Source: Deltaproteobacteria bacterium
GTDB taxonomy: Bacteria; Myxococcota_A; Polyangia; GCA-2747355; JADLHG01
Length of the DNA: 64,000 nt
NCBI GenBank assembly: GCA_020848905.1
Contig: JADLHG010000018.1
Span: 170,062-234,061 of the forward strand
Direction of reading: 5' to 3'
Under the pieces are notes generated by a model. The model was not told the origin of the DNA. It ran no database searches and saw nothing but the letters and a program-made list of their open reading frames with translations. The position numbers and the translations under genes were made by a program. Position 1 is the first letter of the stretch. Every line of letters begins with the position of its first letter. This document shows positions 32,001 through 42,038 of this stretch, one piece after another.

Positions 32001-33461
32001 GGTGAAGGGGCGGTACATGTCGAAGGCGTCCTGCATGCTCCGCGTGACCTCTTCGGCGCGGTCCACCTTCTCCTTCAGCCGGTCCACGAGGTCGACCACA
32101 TGACCGCCCCCCCAGCGGGGACGCAGGCGGTCGAGCGTCTCGCCGGCCTTCTTCGCCAGCCGGTTGAACATCGGCAGCGAGGTGCGGTCGAAGCGCTCGA
32201 GCGAGACGGGCTGGGCCTCCATGCGGGCCATCAGCTCGTTCACGACCCGATTGCCCGACTCCTTCTCCTGGTAGCGCTGGCGCTTGTGCAGCCCGAGGAG
32301 GGTGACGACCCGCCGCATGCGGATGGGGTTGTCGTCCCCCGAGCAGAGCTGGTGGACGAGCTTCGGCTGCTCGACGCAGGCCTGCGCGCCGACGAGGAGC
32401 AGCGTCGAGGCCACGTAGTCCACCGGGATGAGGTCCAGGATCAGCTTGTCCGACGAGGGGAAGAGGTTCTGCCCCTTGAGCGCGAGGAAGATGAGCGGGG
32501 CCGTGGTGGTGAAGCCCTCGTTCCAGCCGGCGAGCGGGAAGTGGACGGCGCTCTCCACGATGGCCGGGCGCACGATGGAGCGCACGATCCCCGTCTCGGC
32601 CACCACGAGCTGGTCCCCCATGGCCTTGGTGTAGCAATAGATGTTGGGCCAGCCCCAGCGCTGGGCGCGCTCCACGCCGAGCTGGGTCAGCCGGTCGCGG
32701 ATCCAGTTCTTGCGCTCGCGGGCCTGCGCCAGCTTCACGTAGCGCTCGTTGTCCGGGTCGCGCCCTTCCTCGCGGAGGCGGAGGCGCGCGGCCACCAGGA
32801 ACTGCGCCGCCTGGACCGCGTCGTCGGCCTCCTCGCGCACGCGCTCGGAGAGGCGGGCGCAATCGGCCAGCTCCTGCTCGACGGAGAAGCGTGCCCCCTC
32901 GAGCTCCTTCTGGCGCGGGAAGTAGCCTAAGACCTCCTCGTCCTCCCAGACCTCCCCCGAGCGGTTCCCCGCGACGAAGCAGGTGCTAACGTGCACCAGC
33001 GCAGGGCGCTTCATGCGCTTCGCGAAGGCGAGCAGGTTCTTCGTGCCGTGGACGTTCGTGCGCAGCGACTGGTCGAGCGCCGGGTTGAAGGTCACCTTGC
33101 CGGAGCTGTTCAGGATCACGTCCACGTCGTCGGCGATGGCCTGCGCCTGCTCGTCGGTGTAGCCCAGGTTGTCGAGCGTGACGTCGCCGCCGACCACGCG
33201 CACCTTGTCGCGCAGGAAGCCCTCGAGCGCGCCGCCGTAGCGTTCGCGGAGCACGTCGAAGACGGGGGAGCCCACCACGTCGGCCCAGAAGCGGGCCTCG
33301 CTGTCGGTGCCGCTGCCGGCCCGGCACATGGTGTAGACGCGGCCCACCCCGGGAAAGCGGTGGAGCAGCATGGCCAGGGTCACCTTCCCCAGGAACCCGG
33401 TGCCGCCGAGGAGAAAGACCCTGCGGCCGTTATAGATCTCGGTTGGGGAAAGGGTCGCCAT
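29079..33461 (-). CDS. Multidomain FAR / AMP-ligase / ACP / PlsC-type acyltransferase (ElbD-like lipid synthase)
   Basis: 1460 residues from ATG 33461 (GAGGA upstream). Four domains are visible. (1) Fatty-acyl-CoA-reductase SDR at about 10-400: GGTGFLG (19-25), ST (159-160), YCYTK (275-279). (2) AMP-forming acyl-CoA/ACP ligase at about 570-1100: FTSGTSGHPKG (725-735), YGLTEA (903-908), WLHTGDLG (974-981), Lys1094 in the terminal lysine motif. (3) ACP at about 1125-1190 with Ser1156 in LGFDSL. (4) Lysophosphatidate-type acyltransferase at about 1250-1440: NHCSHLD (1263-1269, HX4D) and FPEGTRS (1338-1344). I recall ElbD, the multifunctional ether-lipid enzyme of Myxococcus xanthus, as similar in composition; this is not checked. 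Such an enzyme could activate, reduce and transfer a fatty acyl chain. Confidence 0.9.
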   Translation of the reverse strand: MATLSPTEIYNGRRVFLLGGTGFLGKVTLAMLLHRFPGVGRVYTMCRAGSGTDSEARFWADVVGSPVFDVLRERYGGALEGFLRDKVRVVGGDVTLDNLGYTDEQAQAIADDVDVILNSSGKVTFNPALDQSLRTNVHGTKNLLAFAKRMKRPALVHVSTCFVAGNRSGEVWEDEEVLGYFPRQKELEGARFSVEQELADCARLSERVREEADDAVQAAQFLVAARLRLREEGRDPDNERYVKLAQARERKNWIRDRLTQLGVERAQRWGWPNIYCYTKAMGDQLVVAETGIVRSIVRPAIVESAVHFPLAGWNEGFTTTAPLIFLALKGQNLFPSSDKLILDLIPVDYVASTLLLVGAQACVEQPKLVHQLCSGDDNPIRMRRVVTLLGLHKRQRYQEKESGNRVVNELMARMEAQPVSLERFDRTSLPMFNRLAKKAGETLDRLRPRWGGGHVVDLVDRLKEKVDRAEEVTRSMQDAFDMYRPFTVENHYIFRADNVRALHGRVPAEERALLPWGVHELDWYAYWMEVHFPGLHKWVFPELEKDFAAKPKSTYTYNHLLELFETSTKLHRHRVALRMLRDGHRDQYTYEELHELATRVAGFLAEGGVAPSDRVLLLSENRPEWAMAYFGVIKAGATCVPIDKESTRDEIVNLTRSAAARGILISDALLEKHAGLEAALRGAGLESQLWTFSQAFALPLLEEETARKSRLPDRVASDAVASLIFTSGTSGHPKGVMLTHKNFTYMVSELSSVFDFTPNDGSLSVLPLHHTFEFSAGLLMPLASGAAITYLPELTGEAITSALKEGHTTAIVGVPALWELLQRRIRNRLGERSVVLEQAAELVMRANSWLWDKSGLNLGRIVFYPIHRLFGGRIRYLISGGSALADDVKRAFHGLGLQLLEGYGLTEASPVLTVARPSHRLIAGSVGQPLPHVEVRILEPDERGVGEVVARGHNVMAGYFQNQEATRATIREGWLHTGDLGHLDEEKNLYIVGRSKEVIVDSNGKNVYPDELEELYASPWVKELSVVGLPDGTAERVAALVVPDYEHDGALEKEEVRERVREHVRSVSAGLPFFKRIKVVQLSDRELPRTATKKVKRREVVAELQRLHKHGETDGAREGGGEAEHDWLLDIVAQVSGRPRGRIALPTRLDELGFDSLMYTELGVALEAAGATVRGVDDLTGIATVRELAGVAQRTRPSRAPVDETEASVAVERDELQIPEVVASVGRKVLGAGQRWLYERLLETSFDGQAHIPAHCNFILAPNHCSHLDIGLAKFAIGEAGDSLCALAASDYFFDQRYKRAYFENFTNLVPMDRSGSLRKSLKRALQLVEHGYNLLIFPEGTRSPTGELGEFKASLGYLALHGKVGILPMHIWGTFDVFPKGAVWLKGRKVGATIAQFMPHEGLEELVSGLPKSEGYRLVAAATQRLVERARDGRNATFVPSALRALWDGERLGPDGGLA

Positions 33462-33488
33462 GCACGCGTATCCTCGGGACGTGACAGG

Positions 33489-33518
33489 GCATTAACAGGA
33501 AGCCGCGGGGGGCGTCAA
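33489..33518 (-). promoter_or_regulatory. Sigma-70-like promoter of the multidomain lipid gene
   Basis: TTGACG (33513-33518 on the minus strand), an 18-bp spacer and TAATGC (33489-33494), 28 bp before the start. The -35 hexamer sits in a 13-bp tandem duplication (GGCGTCAACCAAG at 33511-33523 and 33524-33536), so a second TTGACG lies 13 bp further upstream. Confidence 0.6.
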
Positions 33519-33562
33519 CCAAGGGCGTCAACCAAGACGGACGCGCGCGCGCCGCGCGTGGG

Positions 33563-34081
33563 TCAGGGCCGGACCGTGATCGGGACGACCGCGTGGGCCC
33601 CGGACGGGTGCAGGGTGTGGTTGCTCTGCACGAGCGCGACGATCAGGTCGTGCTTGCCCTGCTGGGTGGTCCGCGGGATGTCCACCTCGATCTCTCCCTT
33701 GAAGCCGAGCGCGAGGTAGGCCCCCCTCCGGTCGTCGAGGAAGACGTGGTAGTGCCCCTCTCCCGTCTTGACCTCGGTGTTCTTTTCGGGGTCGACCAGC
33801 GCGAAGTTGGTGACGGTGATCGTCAGGCGCACTTTGTCGCCGCCTCGCAGGGTGGTGGGGTTTGCCGTGGCCGAGACCTGCGGCTGCGCCGAGGGGACGA
33901 AGCCCGACGGCCGGCAGACGTGCTTCAGGCCCTCCGCCCGGCAGACCAGCCCCTCGGGGCACTTCCCCTCGTTACAGGTGAACCCGCCGTCGCCGTAGTC
34001 CGGGTTGAAGCAGCCCGCGGCGGAGGTGACTGCGAGCGCGGCGAGGAGGATGCCTCTGAGGCGGCGCGTGCGTAGGGTCAT
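33563..34081 (-). CDS. Small lipoprotein with Cys-rich N-terminal module
   Basis: 172 residues from ATG 34081. Signal RGILLAALAVTSAAGC with lipobox. Residues about 24-57 hold a disulfide-rich module (CFNPDYGDGGFTCNEGKCPEGLVCRAEGLKHVC), shorter than 60 residues, of a type seen in Myxococcota surface proteins. A beta-sandwich-like domain follows, with VRLTITVTNFALVDPEK and GEGHYHVFLDDRRGAYL; the HYHVFLDD segment resembles small secreted domains of unknown function. It lies 9 bp after the TPR protein gene, so the two are co-transcribed. Confidence 0.75.
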   Translation of the reverse strand: MTLRTRRLRGILLAALAVTSAAGCFNPDYGDGGFTCNEGKCPEGLVCRAEGLKHVCRPSGFVPSAQPQVSATANPTTLRGGDKVRLTITVTNFALVDPEKNTEVKTGEGHYHVFLDDRRGAYLALGFKGEIEVDIPRTTQQGKHDLIVALVQSNHTLHPSGAHAVVPITVRP

Positions 34082-34090
34082 GGCGTCACC

Positions 34091-34897
34091 TCAGAACCGG
34101 AAGGCGGCGTGGAGGCCCGCCCCGTGGGGACCGAAGAGCGGTGCGATGGAGACGCGGCTCTCGGTGCGAGGACGACGATAGTGCAGCACGAGCAGGACGC
34201 CGCCGGTCACCGCGGCGACCGCACCGACGCCGAGGCCCACGAAGGCCACCTTCTGAAAGGTCTTGCCGCGCGACTCCTTGCCCGCCACCTCGGAGAACTC
34301 CCGGCCGGCGAGGTTGTCCTCCTCGAGCGCGCTGGCGTTGGCCTTGGCCAGACCGCCCATGATGGCGCCTACGACGAGCAGCACGCCCCCCGCGCCGAGG
34401 GTCGTCCACCCGGCGATCCCGAGGGCTCCGCGCCGCGGAGCCGGCGCCTCCGTCACCCGGGTCTGTCGTCGCGAGGCCTCGAGCTGGCGTCGCTCCTCCT
34501 CGAGGCGCGCACGGTCGGCCGCCACGCGGTCCCGCTCGGCCTTCTTCTTCTCCCAGGTGCGGCGCAGGTTCTCGACCCGCGAGCGGACCTGGCGCTCCAC
34601 CTCCTCGCCGGGCTTCGAGGCCACGTAGGCCTCGAAGTTCTTGATCGCCTCGTCCTCGCGTCCGAGCGACTCGTAGCAGCGCGCCATGTTGTAGAGCAGC
34701 GCCGGCTTCTTCGAATAGCCGTAGGCCTGCTGAAACTGCTTGAGCGCCCCCTCGTAGTCGGCCCGGTTGTAGAGCTCTTCGCCGAGCGTGAAGTACTTCT
34801 TCGCCAGATCCTCGTCGCCCGCGGCGCGAGCCACCGACGACAGGCTGGCCACCACCAGGACCATCCCCATCCCCATCCAACGCATCGAAGCCTTCAT
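34091..34897 (-). CDS. Exported TPR protein with coiled coil and two membrane helices
   Basis: 268 residues from ATG 34897. A signal peptide ends near VARAAG. Two or three TPR units follow (about 28-95: YFTLGEELYNRADYEGALKQF, KKPALLYNMARCYESLGREDEAIKNF), then a charged coiled coil (about 100-145, RVENLRRTWEKKKAERDRV) and two hydrophobic helices (about 158-185 and 210-235) ending in a basic tail. The pattern is common in Myxococcota envelope proteins of unknown role. The C-terminal FGPHGAGLHAAFRF could be an outer-membrane beta signal, which is speculative. First gene of a two-gene operon. Confidence 0.8.
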   Translation of the reverse strand: MKASMRWMGMGMVLVVASLSSVARAAGDEDLAKKYFTLGEELYNRADYEGALKQFQQAYGYSKKPALLYNMARCYESLGREDEAIKNFEAYVASKPGEEVERQVRSRVENLRRTWEKKKAERDRVAADRARLEEERRQLEASRRQTRVTEAPAPRRGALGIAGWTTLGAGGVLLVVGAIMGGLAKANASALEEDNLAGREFSEVAGKESRGKTFQKVAFVGLGVGAVAAVTGGVLLVLHYRRPRTESRVSIAPLFGPHGAGLHAAFRF

Positions 34898-34903
34898 GGC
34901 CTC

Positions 34904-34932
34904 ACTCTACACACCGTGGCGGGCAGCATCAA
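34904..34932 (-). promoter_or_regulatory. Sigma-70-like promoter of the TPR operon
   Basis: TTGATG (34927-34932 on the minus strand), 17 bp, TAGAGT (34904-34909), only six bases before the ATG at 34897. Hexamers and spacing fit, but the leader would be near zero, so the start site or the start codon may be misplaced. Confidence 0.4.
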
Positions 34933-35035
34933 CGCCCGTCGCGGCGCGCGTTCATGGGCGCGGTGCGGCGCCTTGCACGCTCCTTGTCGGCATGCGATAC
35001 CCAGGCGTCAACCATCGGACTATTTCAAGGAGTGG

Positions 35036-35368
35036 ATGATGCGTACCTTCTTTCTCGTCGGTGGAGTGATGCTCGCGGTGGCGGCGGGGTGCAAGAGCGG
35101 TAACCCTCAGGGCGGTGCCCCGACCACGGGGGCGCCTCCGGCGGCGGCGCCGGCTCAGCCCGTGGGGGGCGAAGGAGCGGCGCCCGCGGCGGCCTTCGAC
35201 AGCGCGCCTCCGGCCGGCACCAAGGCCAAGTGCCCCGTGTCGGGGGAGACCTTCACGGTCGCGGCGGACTCCCCGCGCTCGGAGCACGGGGGCAAGCACT
35301 ACGCCTTCTGCTGTCCGCCCTGCAAGACCAAGTTCGACGCCCAGCCGACGAGCTTCATCAACAAGTAG
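35036..35368 (+). CDS. Lipoprotein with YHS-like metal-binding domain
   Basis: 110 residues from ATG 35036 (a second ATG follows directly; AAGGAG lies upstream). Signal RTFFLVGGVMLAVAAGC with lipobox, an Ala/Pro/Gly linker (to about residue 60), then a YHS-like domain: TKAKCPVSGETFTV with Cys in the first knuckle, and GGKHYAFCCPPCKTKFDAQP with the Tyr-Ala-Phe-Cys-Cys core. YHS domains bind heavy metals or occur in metal-handling proteins. It could bind copper or another metal in the envelope. Monocistronic. Confidence 0.82.
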   Translation: MMRTFFLVGGVMLAVAAGCKSGNPQGGAPTTGAPPAAAPAQPVGGEGAAPAAAFDSAPPAGTKAKCPVSGETFTVAADSPRSEHGGKHYAFCCPPCKTKFDAQPTSFINK

Positions 35369-35405
35369 CGCGCGCGTCCCGCCCGTCCGTGCGCGTCGCC
35401 GCGGC

Positions 35406-37010
35406 CTACTCGACGTCGGCGATCAGGATCGGCGGGTGGTGCAAGACCGAGATCTCGGGGCTCGCGCCCACGTAGCCCTTGGCCATCGCCAGGGCCTCGG
35501 CCATCGTGTCCGCGCGCTCCCAGCCGAGGATCTCCGGCACGTGGGCGTTGATCGCCCCGGCCACGATCACCTTCCCCACGTGCTGGCGCCCGTTCTCGCC
35601 CCAGTACCACATGAAGAAGGGGTGCGCGCCGTGGTAGGCGTTGCCGCGCCGGTACATCTGGACGTAGCTCGGGTTGTGGGCGAACTCGAGCTCGTACTTC
35701 TCGCGCAGCGTCACCGCGTCGCGCGTCTCGGGGAGCAGCCGGTTGAAGAACTCGATGTAGCTCGGGTGGTGGTCGTGGTCGAACTCGTCGTAGCAGGGGT
35801 GCGCGAGGACGAGGACCCCCCCCTTCTTGAGCAAGGGCTTGCCCCGGTACATGTTGTGGAAGTAGCCGAGCCCCATCACCTGCACCAGGATCGGGTTCAG
35901 GATCGAGTTCACGTTGTAGGGCGAGATGTACGGGATCCCCGAGACGAGGATGTCGCACTGCCCGCGCACCTTCACCGCGTATTGATCGAAGCAGCGGGCC
36001 AGGATCTTCTCGTGCACGGGCTCCGTCGCGCCGGCGTGGCAGGCGATGAGCTCGTAGCTCGCGGGGACCGAGTGCATCAGCTTGCGCTTCGCCGCGCGCG
36101 GTAGCTTCGACAGCGTCCACTTGAGGCCCTCGAACTTCAGCCGGTCGAGCTCGGTGAAGTCGTCCTCCTGCTTCATCAGGAAGTCCATCTGGCCCTTGTA
36201 CATGCGGTTGTTCAGGGCCGTCTCGATATGGAAGACCTTCAGGTGCTGGTCGACGAGGCGACCGATGCGGTTGCACTTCTTGGCCAGCATCGAGCGGGCC
36301 GGATCCATGTAGCCGTCGCTCGCGCGAATCGTGTGGGGCTCGTGGTGGGCCCGCACCGTCTCGTAGTTGCAGAGCCCCACGCCCACGGACTTGTGCCCGC
36401 CGTCCATCGGCACGAGGTTCAGATTCAGGTAGATCGTCAGGTCCGATTCCACGGCCCGGCGGTTCAGCCAGACCGGCTCGTCGTGGTCCGTCTTGCCGAG
36501 GAAGACCATCCCGTCGGGGTCCTCCGCGTCGTGGTTGTAGAGCCGGTCCGGGTGATAGGCGTCGAAGATCTTGGCCCCCACCATGCGCTTCAGCTCGGCG
36601 TCGGTCATGCGGCGGTGCAGCGAGGTGGCGACGATCAGGTGCACGTCGTCCACGCCGTAGTTCGCGAGCAGCTCGAGCACGATCTCGAGCATGGTCTGGC
36701 GCAGGTCGGGGGTGGCCATGGGCGGCAGCGGGAGGCTGATGTCGTCCATGGCGATGGTCACCTTCATCCCCGGCTCGAGCTGGGCGAAGAGGGGGTCCAT
36801 CTGTTCGGGGTGGTTGAGCGCGTGGCGGATTGCGGCCCCCGCGTTCGGCAGGCCCTGGATCGGCGGCTTGGGGTAGATGACGCGCGTCCCGACGGGGAAG
36901 TCCTCGAGCCAGAAGTCCTCCCCGTAGTAGACGATGCGTGGGGCGGAATCCTTATCGATGTAGACCACCTGCTCGTCCAGCTTGCGGCGGGGCAGGGCTC
37001 TCATGGGCAT
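35406..37010 (-). CDS. LarA-like (lactate racemase/DUF2088 domain) protein
   Basis: 534 residues from ATG 37010, larger than typical LarA (about 425). N-terminal half follows LarA: a DDISLPLPP strand-loop at about 89-97, then [16 protein letters not shown] at about 124-138 (His132 in the usual HR motif), a His at 160 (LYNHDAED), and GGHKSVGVG at about 204-212 (Lys207 where LarA attaches its nickel-pincer cofactor). LarA-family enzymes racemise or epimerise 2-hydroxy acids. No larB, larC or larE genes are in the window, so cofactor supply must come from elsewhere. The substrate is unknown. Confidence 0.82.
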   Translation of the reverse strand: MPMRALPRRKLDEQVVYIDKDSAPRIVYYGEDFWLEDFPVGTRVIYPKPPIQGLPNAGAAIRHALNHPEQMDPLFAQLEPGMKVTIAMDDISLPLPPMATPDLRQTMLEIVLELLANYGVDDVHLIVATSLHRRMTDAELKRMVGAKIFDAYHPDRLYNHDAEDPDGMVFLGKTDHDEPVWLNRRAVESDLTIYLNLNLVPMDGGHKSVGVGLCNYETVRAHHEPHTIRASDGYMDPARSMLAKKCNRIGRLVDQHLKVFHIETALNNRMYKGQMDFLMKQEDDFTELDRLKFEGLKWTLSKLPRAAKRKLMHSVPASYELIACHAGATEPVHEKILARCFDQYAVKVRGQCDILVSGIPYISPYNVNSILNPILVQVMGLGYFHNMYRGKPLLKKGGVLVLAHPCYDEFDHDHHPSYIEFFNRLLPETRDAVTLREKYELEFAHNPSYVQMYRRGNAYHGAHPFFMWYWGENGRQHVGKVIVAGAINAHVPEILGWERADTMAEALAMAKGYVGASPEISVLHHPPILIADVE

Positions 37011-37044
37011 CGGGCAGACCTCGACGGGTGACGTGGGCCCGCAG

Positions 37045-37074
37045 GCATTAGCAGCCTCGGGGCGCGGCCGTCAA
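37045..37074 (-). promoter_or_regulatory. Sigma-70-like promoter of the LarA-like gene
   Basis: TTGACG (37069-37074 on the minus strand), 18 bp, TAATGC (37045-37050), 34 bp before the ATG. Both hexamers and the spacer are the same as upstream of 33461, and close to those at 38706-38735. Confidence 0.65.
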
Positions 37075-37161
37075 CCTGCGCGTCGTCTGCGCGTCGCCTG
37101 CGAGGCGTCCGGCGGGCGCGACGCCCCCTGACGGGATGGATCGCGGCCCAGGTGACCGTGG

Positions 37162-38028
37162 CTAGCAGAAGCGGCCGAGCCCCGCGTTGTAGCAGCAGTT
37201 GCGGTTCGCGCCGCAGACCCAGCCGGCGTAGCACTGGCAGCCGTCGAAGGCCGTGCCGCAGGTCGCGCAGGTATCGCCGTTCTTGCCGCAGTGGGCGTCC
37301 GTGGCTCCGAGGTGGCAGTCCGCGCCGGTCCAGCACTGGTCGGGCGCGCAGATCGTCTTGCACTGGCCGTTCTGGCAGCGCTTCGACCCGGTGCACCGGT
37401 CCCCGCAGTCGCCGCAGTTCTCGTCGGTGCCGAGGGTCGTGCAGGTCGCGCCGCAGAGCTTCTGGCTGCCCGAGCAGCGGCAGCCCCCGCTCTGGCAGGT
37501 CGCGCCTCCCGTGCAGGTGTCGCCGCAGCGGGCGCAGTGCGCGTTCGAACCGAGCTGCACCTCGCAGCCGTTCGTCGCGAAGTTGCCGTCGCAGTTGCCG
37601 TAGCCGGAAAGGCAGCCGCAGGCGCCGAGCGTGCAGGCCGCGTGGGCCCCGCAGGTCAGGCTCGCGCAGGGGTCGGCGTCGGTTTTCGGCGGGCCCTTGT
37701 CTCCGACGGGGGAGGGGCCGTCCGGGGCGCGAAGGTCGCCGCTCGGGCGAGGTCCGTCCCCCGCGTCCACGGGGCGGCCGTCGCTCGCCGGGCCGTCGGC
37801 ACGAGGACCATCCGCGCGCCGTCCGTCGGAGGCACTGCCGTCGCCCCGCGCGAGATCGTCCGTCGCATCGGCGAGCCCGCTGGCGTCCCCGAAGTGCGGA
37901 CCCCAGTCGCTGCCTCCGCGGTCGGGCGGGAGATACCCGCTCGTCCCGGGGCAGGCGACGGTCCAGAGCGCGAGCGCCAGCAGGATCGCGCGTCGGATGG
38001 GAACGTCCAAGGGCCCTAACCGTCGCAT
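37162..38028 (-). CDS. Cys-rich lipoprotein with EGF-like/disulfide-rich repeats
   Basis: 288 residues from ATG 38028, preferred over longer starts because only this one gives a signal peptide (RRAILLALALWTVAC, lipobox). An Asp/Gly/Pro-rich linker spans about 30-120. The rest holds about 30 cysteines in repeating units such as CGAHAACTLGACGCLSGYGNC, AHCARCGDTCTGGATC, NCGDCGDRCTGSKRC and AHCGKNGDTCATCG, like EGF/metallothionein-like modules of surface proteins in Myxococcota. Eight bp after the HAD phosphatase gene, so second in that operon. Confidence 0.78.
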   Translation of the reverse strand: MRRLGPLDVPIRRAILLALALWTVACPGTSGYLPPDRGGSDWGPHFGDASGLADATDDLARGDGSASDGRRADGPRADGPASDGRPVDAGDGPRPSGDLRAPDGPSPVGDKGPPKTDADPCASLTCGAHAACTLGACGCLSGYGNCDGNFATNGCEVQLGSNAHCARCGDTCTGGATCQSGGCRCSGSQKLCGATCTTLGTDENCGDCGDRCTGSKRCQNGQCKTICAPDQCWTGADCHLGATDAHCGKNGDTCATCGTAFDGCQCYAGWVCGANRNCCYNAGLGRFC

Positions 38029-38036
38029 CAACGCGC

Positions 38037-38699
38037 TCAGCGCAGGTCCACGATCGGCCAGTCGTGGCGCTGCGCCGTGGCGCGCAGCCGGAAGTCGGGG
38101 TTCACGGCCGTCGGGTGGCCGACCACCGACAGCATCGGGAGGTCGCTCATGCTGTCCGAGTAGGCGTACGAGTCGGAGAGCGAGAGCCCCTCCTTCTCGG
38201 CGTAGACCCGCATCCAGGAGGCCTTGGTGGCGCTGGCCATCACGGGGGGCAGCAGGCGCCCCGTGGCGAGGCCCCCCACGAACTCGAGGCGGTTTGCGAC
38301 GTAGTCGTCGAAGCCGAGGTGCTTGAGCAGGGGCCGGATGGCGAAGTCGAGCGCCCCGGTGACGAGCACCTGCCGCAGGCCGCGGCGCTTCGAGCTCTCG
38401 ATGAGCGCCGGGGTGCCCGGATAGATCGAGGGCCTCAGCACCTCGTCGAAGAGCTCGTCCGCCAGGTAGCGCAGGCGGTCTTCGGACTCGCCCTCGTAGT
38501 GCTTGAAGAAGATCGTGTTGAAGACCTTGCGGCTGTAGAAGTCGGCGGCGAGAAAGAGCGGCACGCTCACCACGGTGCGCGCCGTCTTGGCCAGACTCGG
38601 GAGGAGCCCCTGCTGGTTGCGTGCGAAGTAGCCGAGCGAGTGGACCAGGTTGGTCCGGATGAGGGTCCCGTCGAGGTCGTAAAAGGCCGCCGCGCGCAT
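38037..38699 (-). CDS. HAD-IB family phosphatase (SerB-like)
   Basis: 220 residues from ATG 38699. Motif I FYDLDGTLIRTN (Asp8, Asp10), a cap of about 80 residues, motif II TG (LVTGALDFA), a Lys region (ATKASWMRVY) and motif IV-like YAYSDSMSDLPML. HAD-IB enzymes include phosphoserine phosphatase and a group that dephosphorylates lipid or sugar phosphates. The membrane-proximal-looking hydrophobic cap piece (VVSVPLFLAADFY) recalls the family that acts on acylglycerol or lysophosphatidic acid intermediates. Exact substrate unknown. Confidence 0.82.
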   Translation of the reverse strand: MRAAAFYDLDGTLIRTNLVHSLGYFARNQQGLLPSLAKTARTVVSVPLFLAADFYSRKVFNTIFFKHYEGESEDRLRYLADELFDEVLRPSIYPGTPALIESSKRRGLRQVLVTGALDFAIRPLLKHLGFDDYVANRLEFVGGLATGRLLPPVMASATKASWMRVYAEKEGLSLSDSYAYSDSMSDLPMLSVVGHPTAVNPDFRLRATAQRHDWPIVDLR

Positions 38700-38705
38700 G
38701 ACGGC

Positions 38706-38735
38706 GAATTAGCAGCAGGAGGCGGGGCCCGTCAA
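38706..38735 (-). promoter_or_regulatory. Sigma-70-like promoter of the HAD-IB gene
   Basis: TTGACG (38730-38735 on the minus strand), 18 bp, TAATTC (38706-38711), six bases before the ATG. It is the third instance of the TTGACG-N18-TAAT(G/T)C pattern. With so short a leader the mRNA may be nearly leaderless, or the true start may be further 3'. Confidence 0.5.
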
Positions 38736-38825
38736 CCGCGGACGGGAGCGCGGCCGGGGCGATCGATTCTGTCAGCCCCCGTCCGGGGCGGTAGACTTCT
38801 CGCTCCGACGGTCGAGGGAGTCGCG

Positions 38826-39482
38826 ATGCGAATCGATCCACCGAGGAGCGGCGAGCCGGAACGAGGACTGAGGGTCCTCGTCTTCGACAGGACCTGTCGC
38901 GGGCGACCGCTTCTGCCGGGCCTCTCGCACAGCTGGGCTGCGGGCTCGCGGCTCTATCGGGGGCTCGGTCGCCTGGACGCGGCGTTCGGGGCGACCGGTT
39001 GGGCCGAGGCGCTCGCCTGGCTCGGCAGCGTCGCTCCCGGGCGCCGGATCGCCGAGGTGCAGTTCTGGGGGCACGGCAAATGGGGGGGCGCGCTCGTCGG
39101 CGGAGAGCGGCTGGATGCGAGCGCGCTCGTGGCGCGGCACGAGCTCTGGCCCCTCCTCGAGGCGATGCGGTCGAGGTTTGTCCTCGACGGGCGCGGGCTC
39201 TGGTGGTGGCGCACCTGCGAGACCTACGGGGCCGTGGCCGGGCAGCGCTTCGCGAGCGCGTGGAGCGATTTTCTCGGCGCGCGCACCGCCGGCCACACGC
39301 ACGTGATCGGTTTCTGGCAGAGCGGGCTGCACAGCCTCGACGCCGGGGCACGACCCGGGTGGGACCCCGGTGAGGGCCTCGCGCGCGGCAGCTCCTCGGC
39401 GCCCGAGCTGGCCCTCGGCTCGGGCCCCGGACGGCCGCACACGATCACCTGCCTGCACGGGCGCATTCCGGAAGGGTATTGA
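38826..39482 (+). CDS. Uncharacterised protein with possible caspase-like His/Cys dyad
   Basis: 218 residues from ATG 38826 (GGAG upstream). No signal peptide. It contains RIAEVQFWGHGKWGGALVGG (His83) and LWWWRTCETYGAVAG (Cys131), 48 residues apart, in the order and context (beta-strand, HG, helix, strand, Cys) of clan CD/caspase-hemoglobinase peptidases and DUF4347-like domains. A third conserved-looking stretch, HTHVIGFWQSGLHSL, follows. I recognise no named family with certainty, and the catalytic role is inference. Monocistronic, divergent from the HAD-IB operon. Confidence 0.65.
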   Translation: MRIDPPRSGEPERGLRVLVFDRTCRGRPLLPGLSHSWAAGSRLYRGLGRLDAAFGATGWAEALAWLGSVAPGRRIAEVQFWGHGKWGGALVGGERLDASALVARHELWPLLEAMRSRFVLDGRGLWWWRTCETYGAVAGQRFASAWSDFLGARTAGHTHVIGFWQSGLHSLDAGARPGWDPGEGLARGSSSAPELALGSGPGRPHTITCLHGRIPEGY

Positions 39483-39530
39483 CGGAGCTCGCTCGGCCGC
39501 TGGGGGCCGCGGCGGGTCCCTTCAGGTTCG

Positions 39531-41915
<2,385 letters not shown>

Positions 41916-42038
41916 CCAGCCGGATCCATCGGCGGGGCTGCGGCAAAGTTAACCCCGGTGTGGGCGTCTCGCCCCCTTCGGCGGGCCGTGTTATCAATCG
42001 GAGCGGTCCGCGGCCCCTCCGCCGGCCGCGAGGAGCGC

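Noticed and set aside
37152..39482. A 776-residue open frame running over the lipoprotein, the HAD gene and 38826-39482
   Set aside because: Only its last 218 codons look like protein, with a ribosome-binding site at 38826. The earlier part is Arg/Ser/Gly-rich, opposite two real minus-strand genes, as expected for high-GC antisense frames.
41916..42038. Possible histidine attenuator before hisG
   Set aside because: The 123-bp gap has no short ORF rich in His codons and no terminator/antiterminator pair; the small CG-rich hairpin near 41968-41985 is not followed by T residues.
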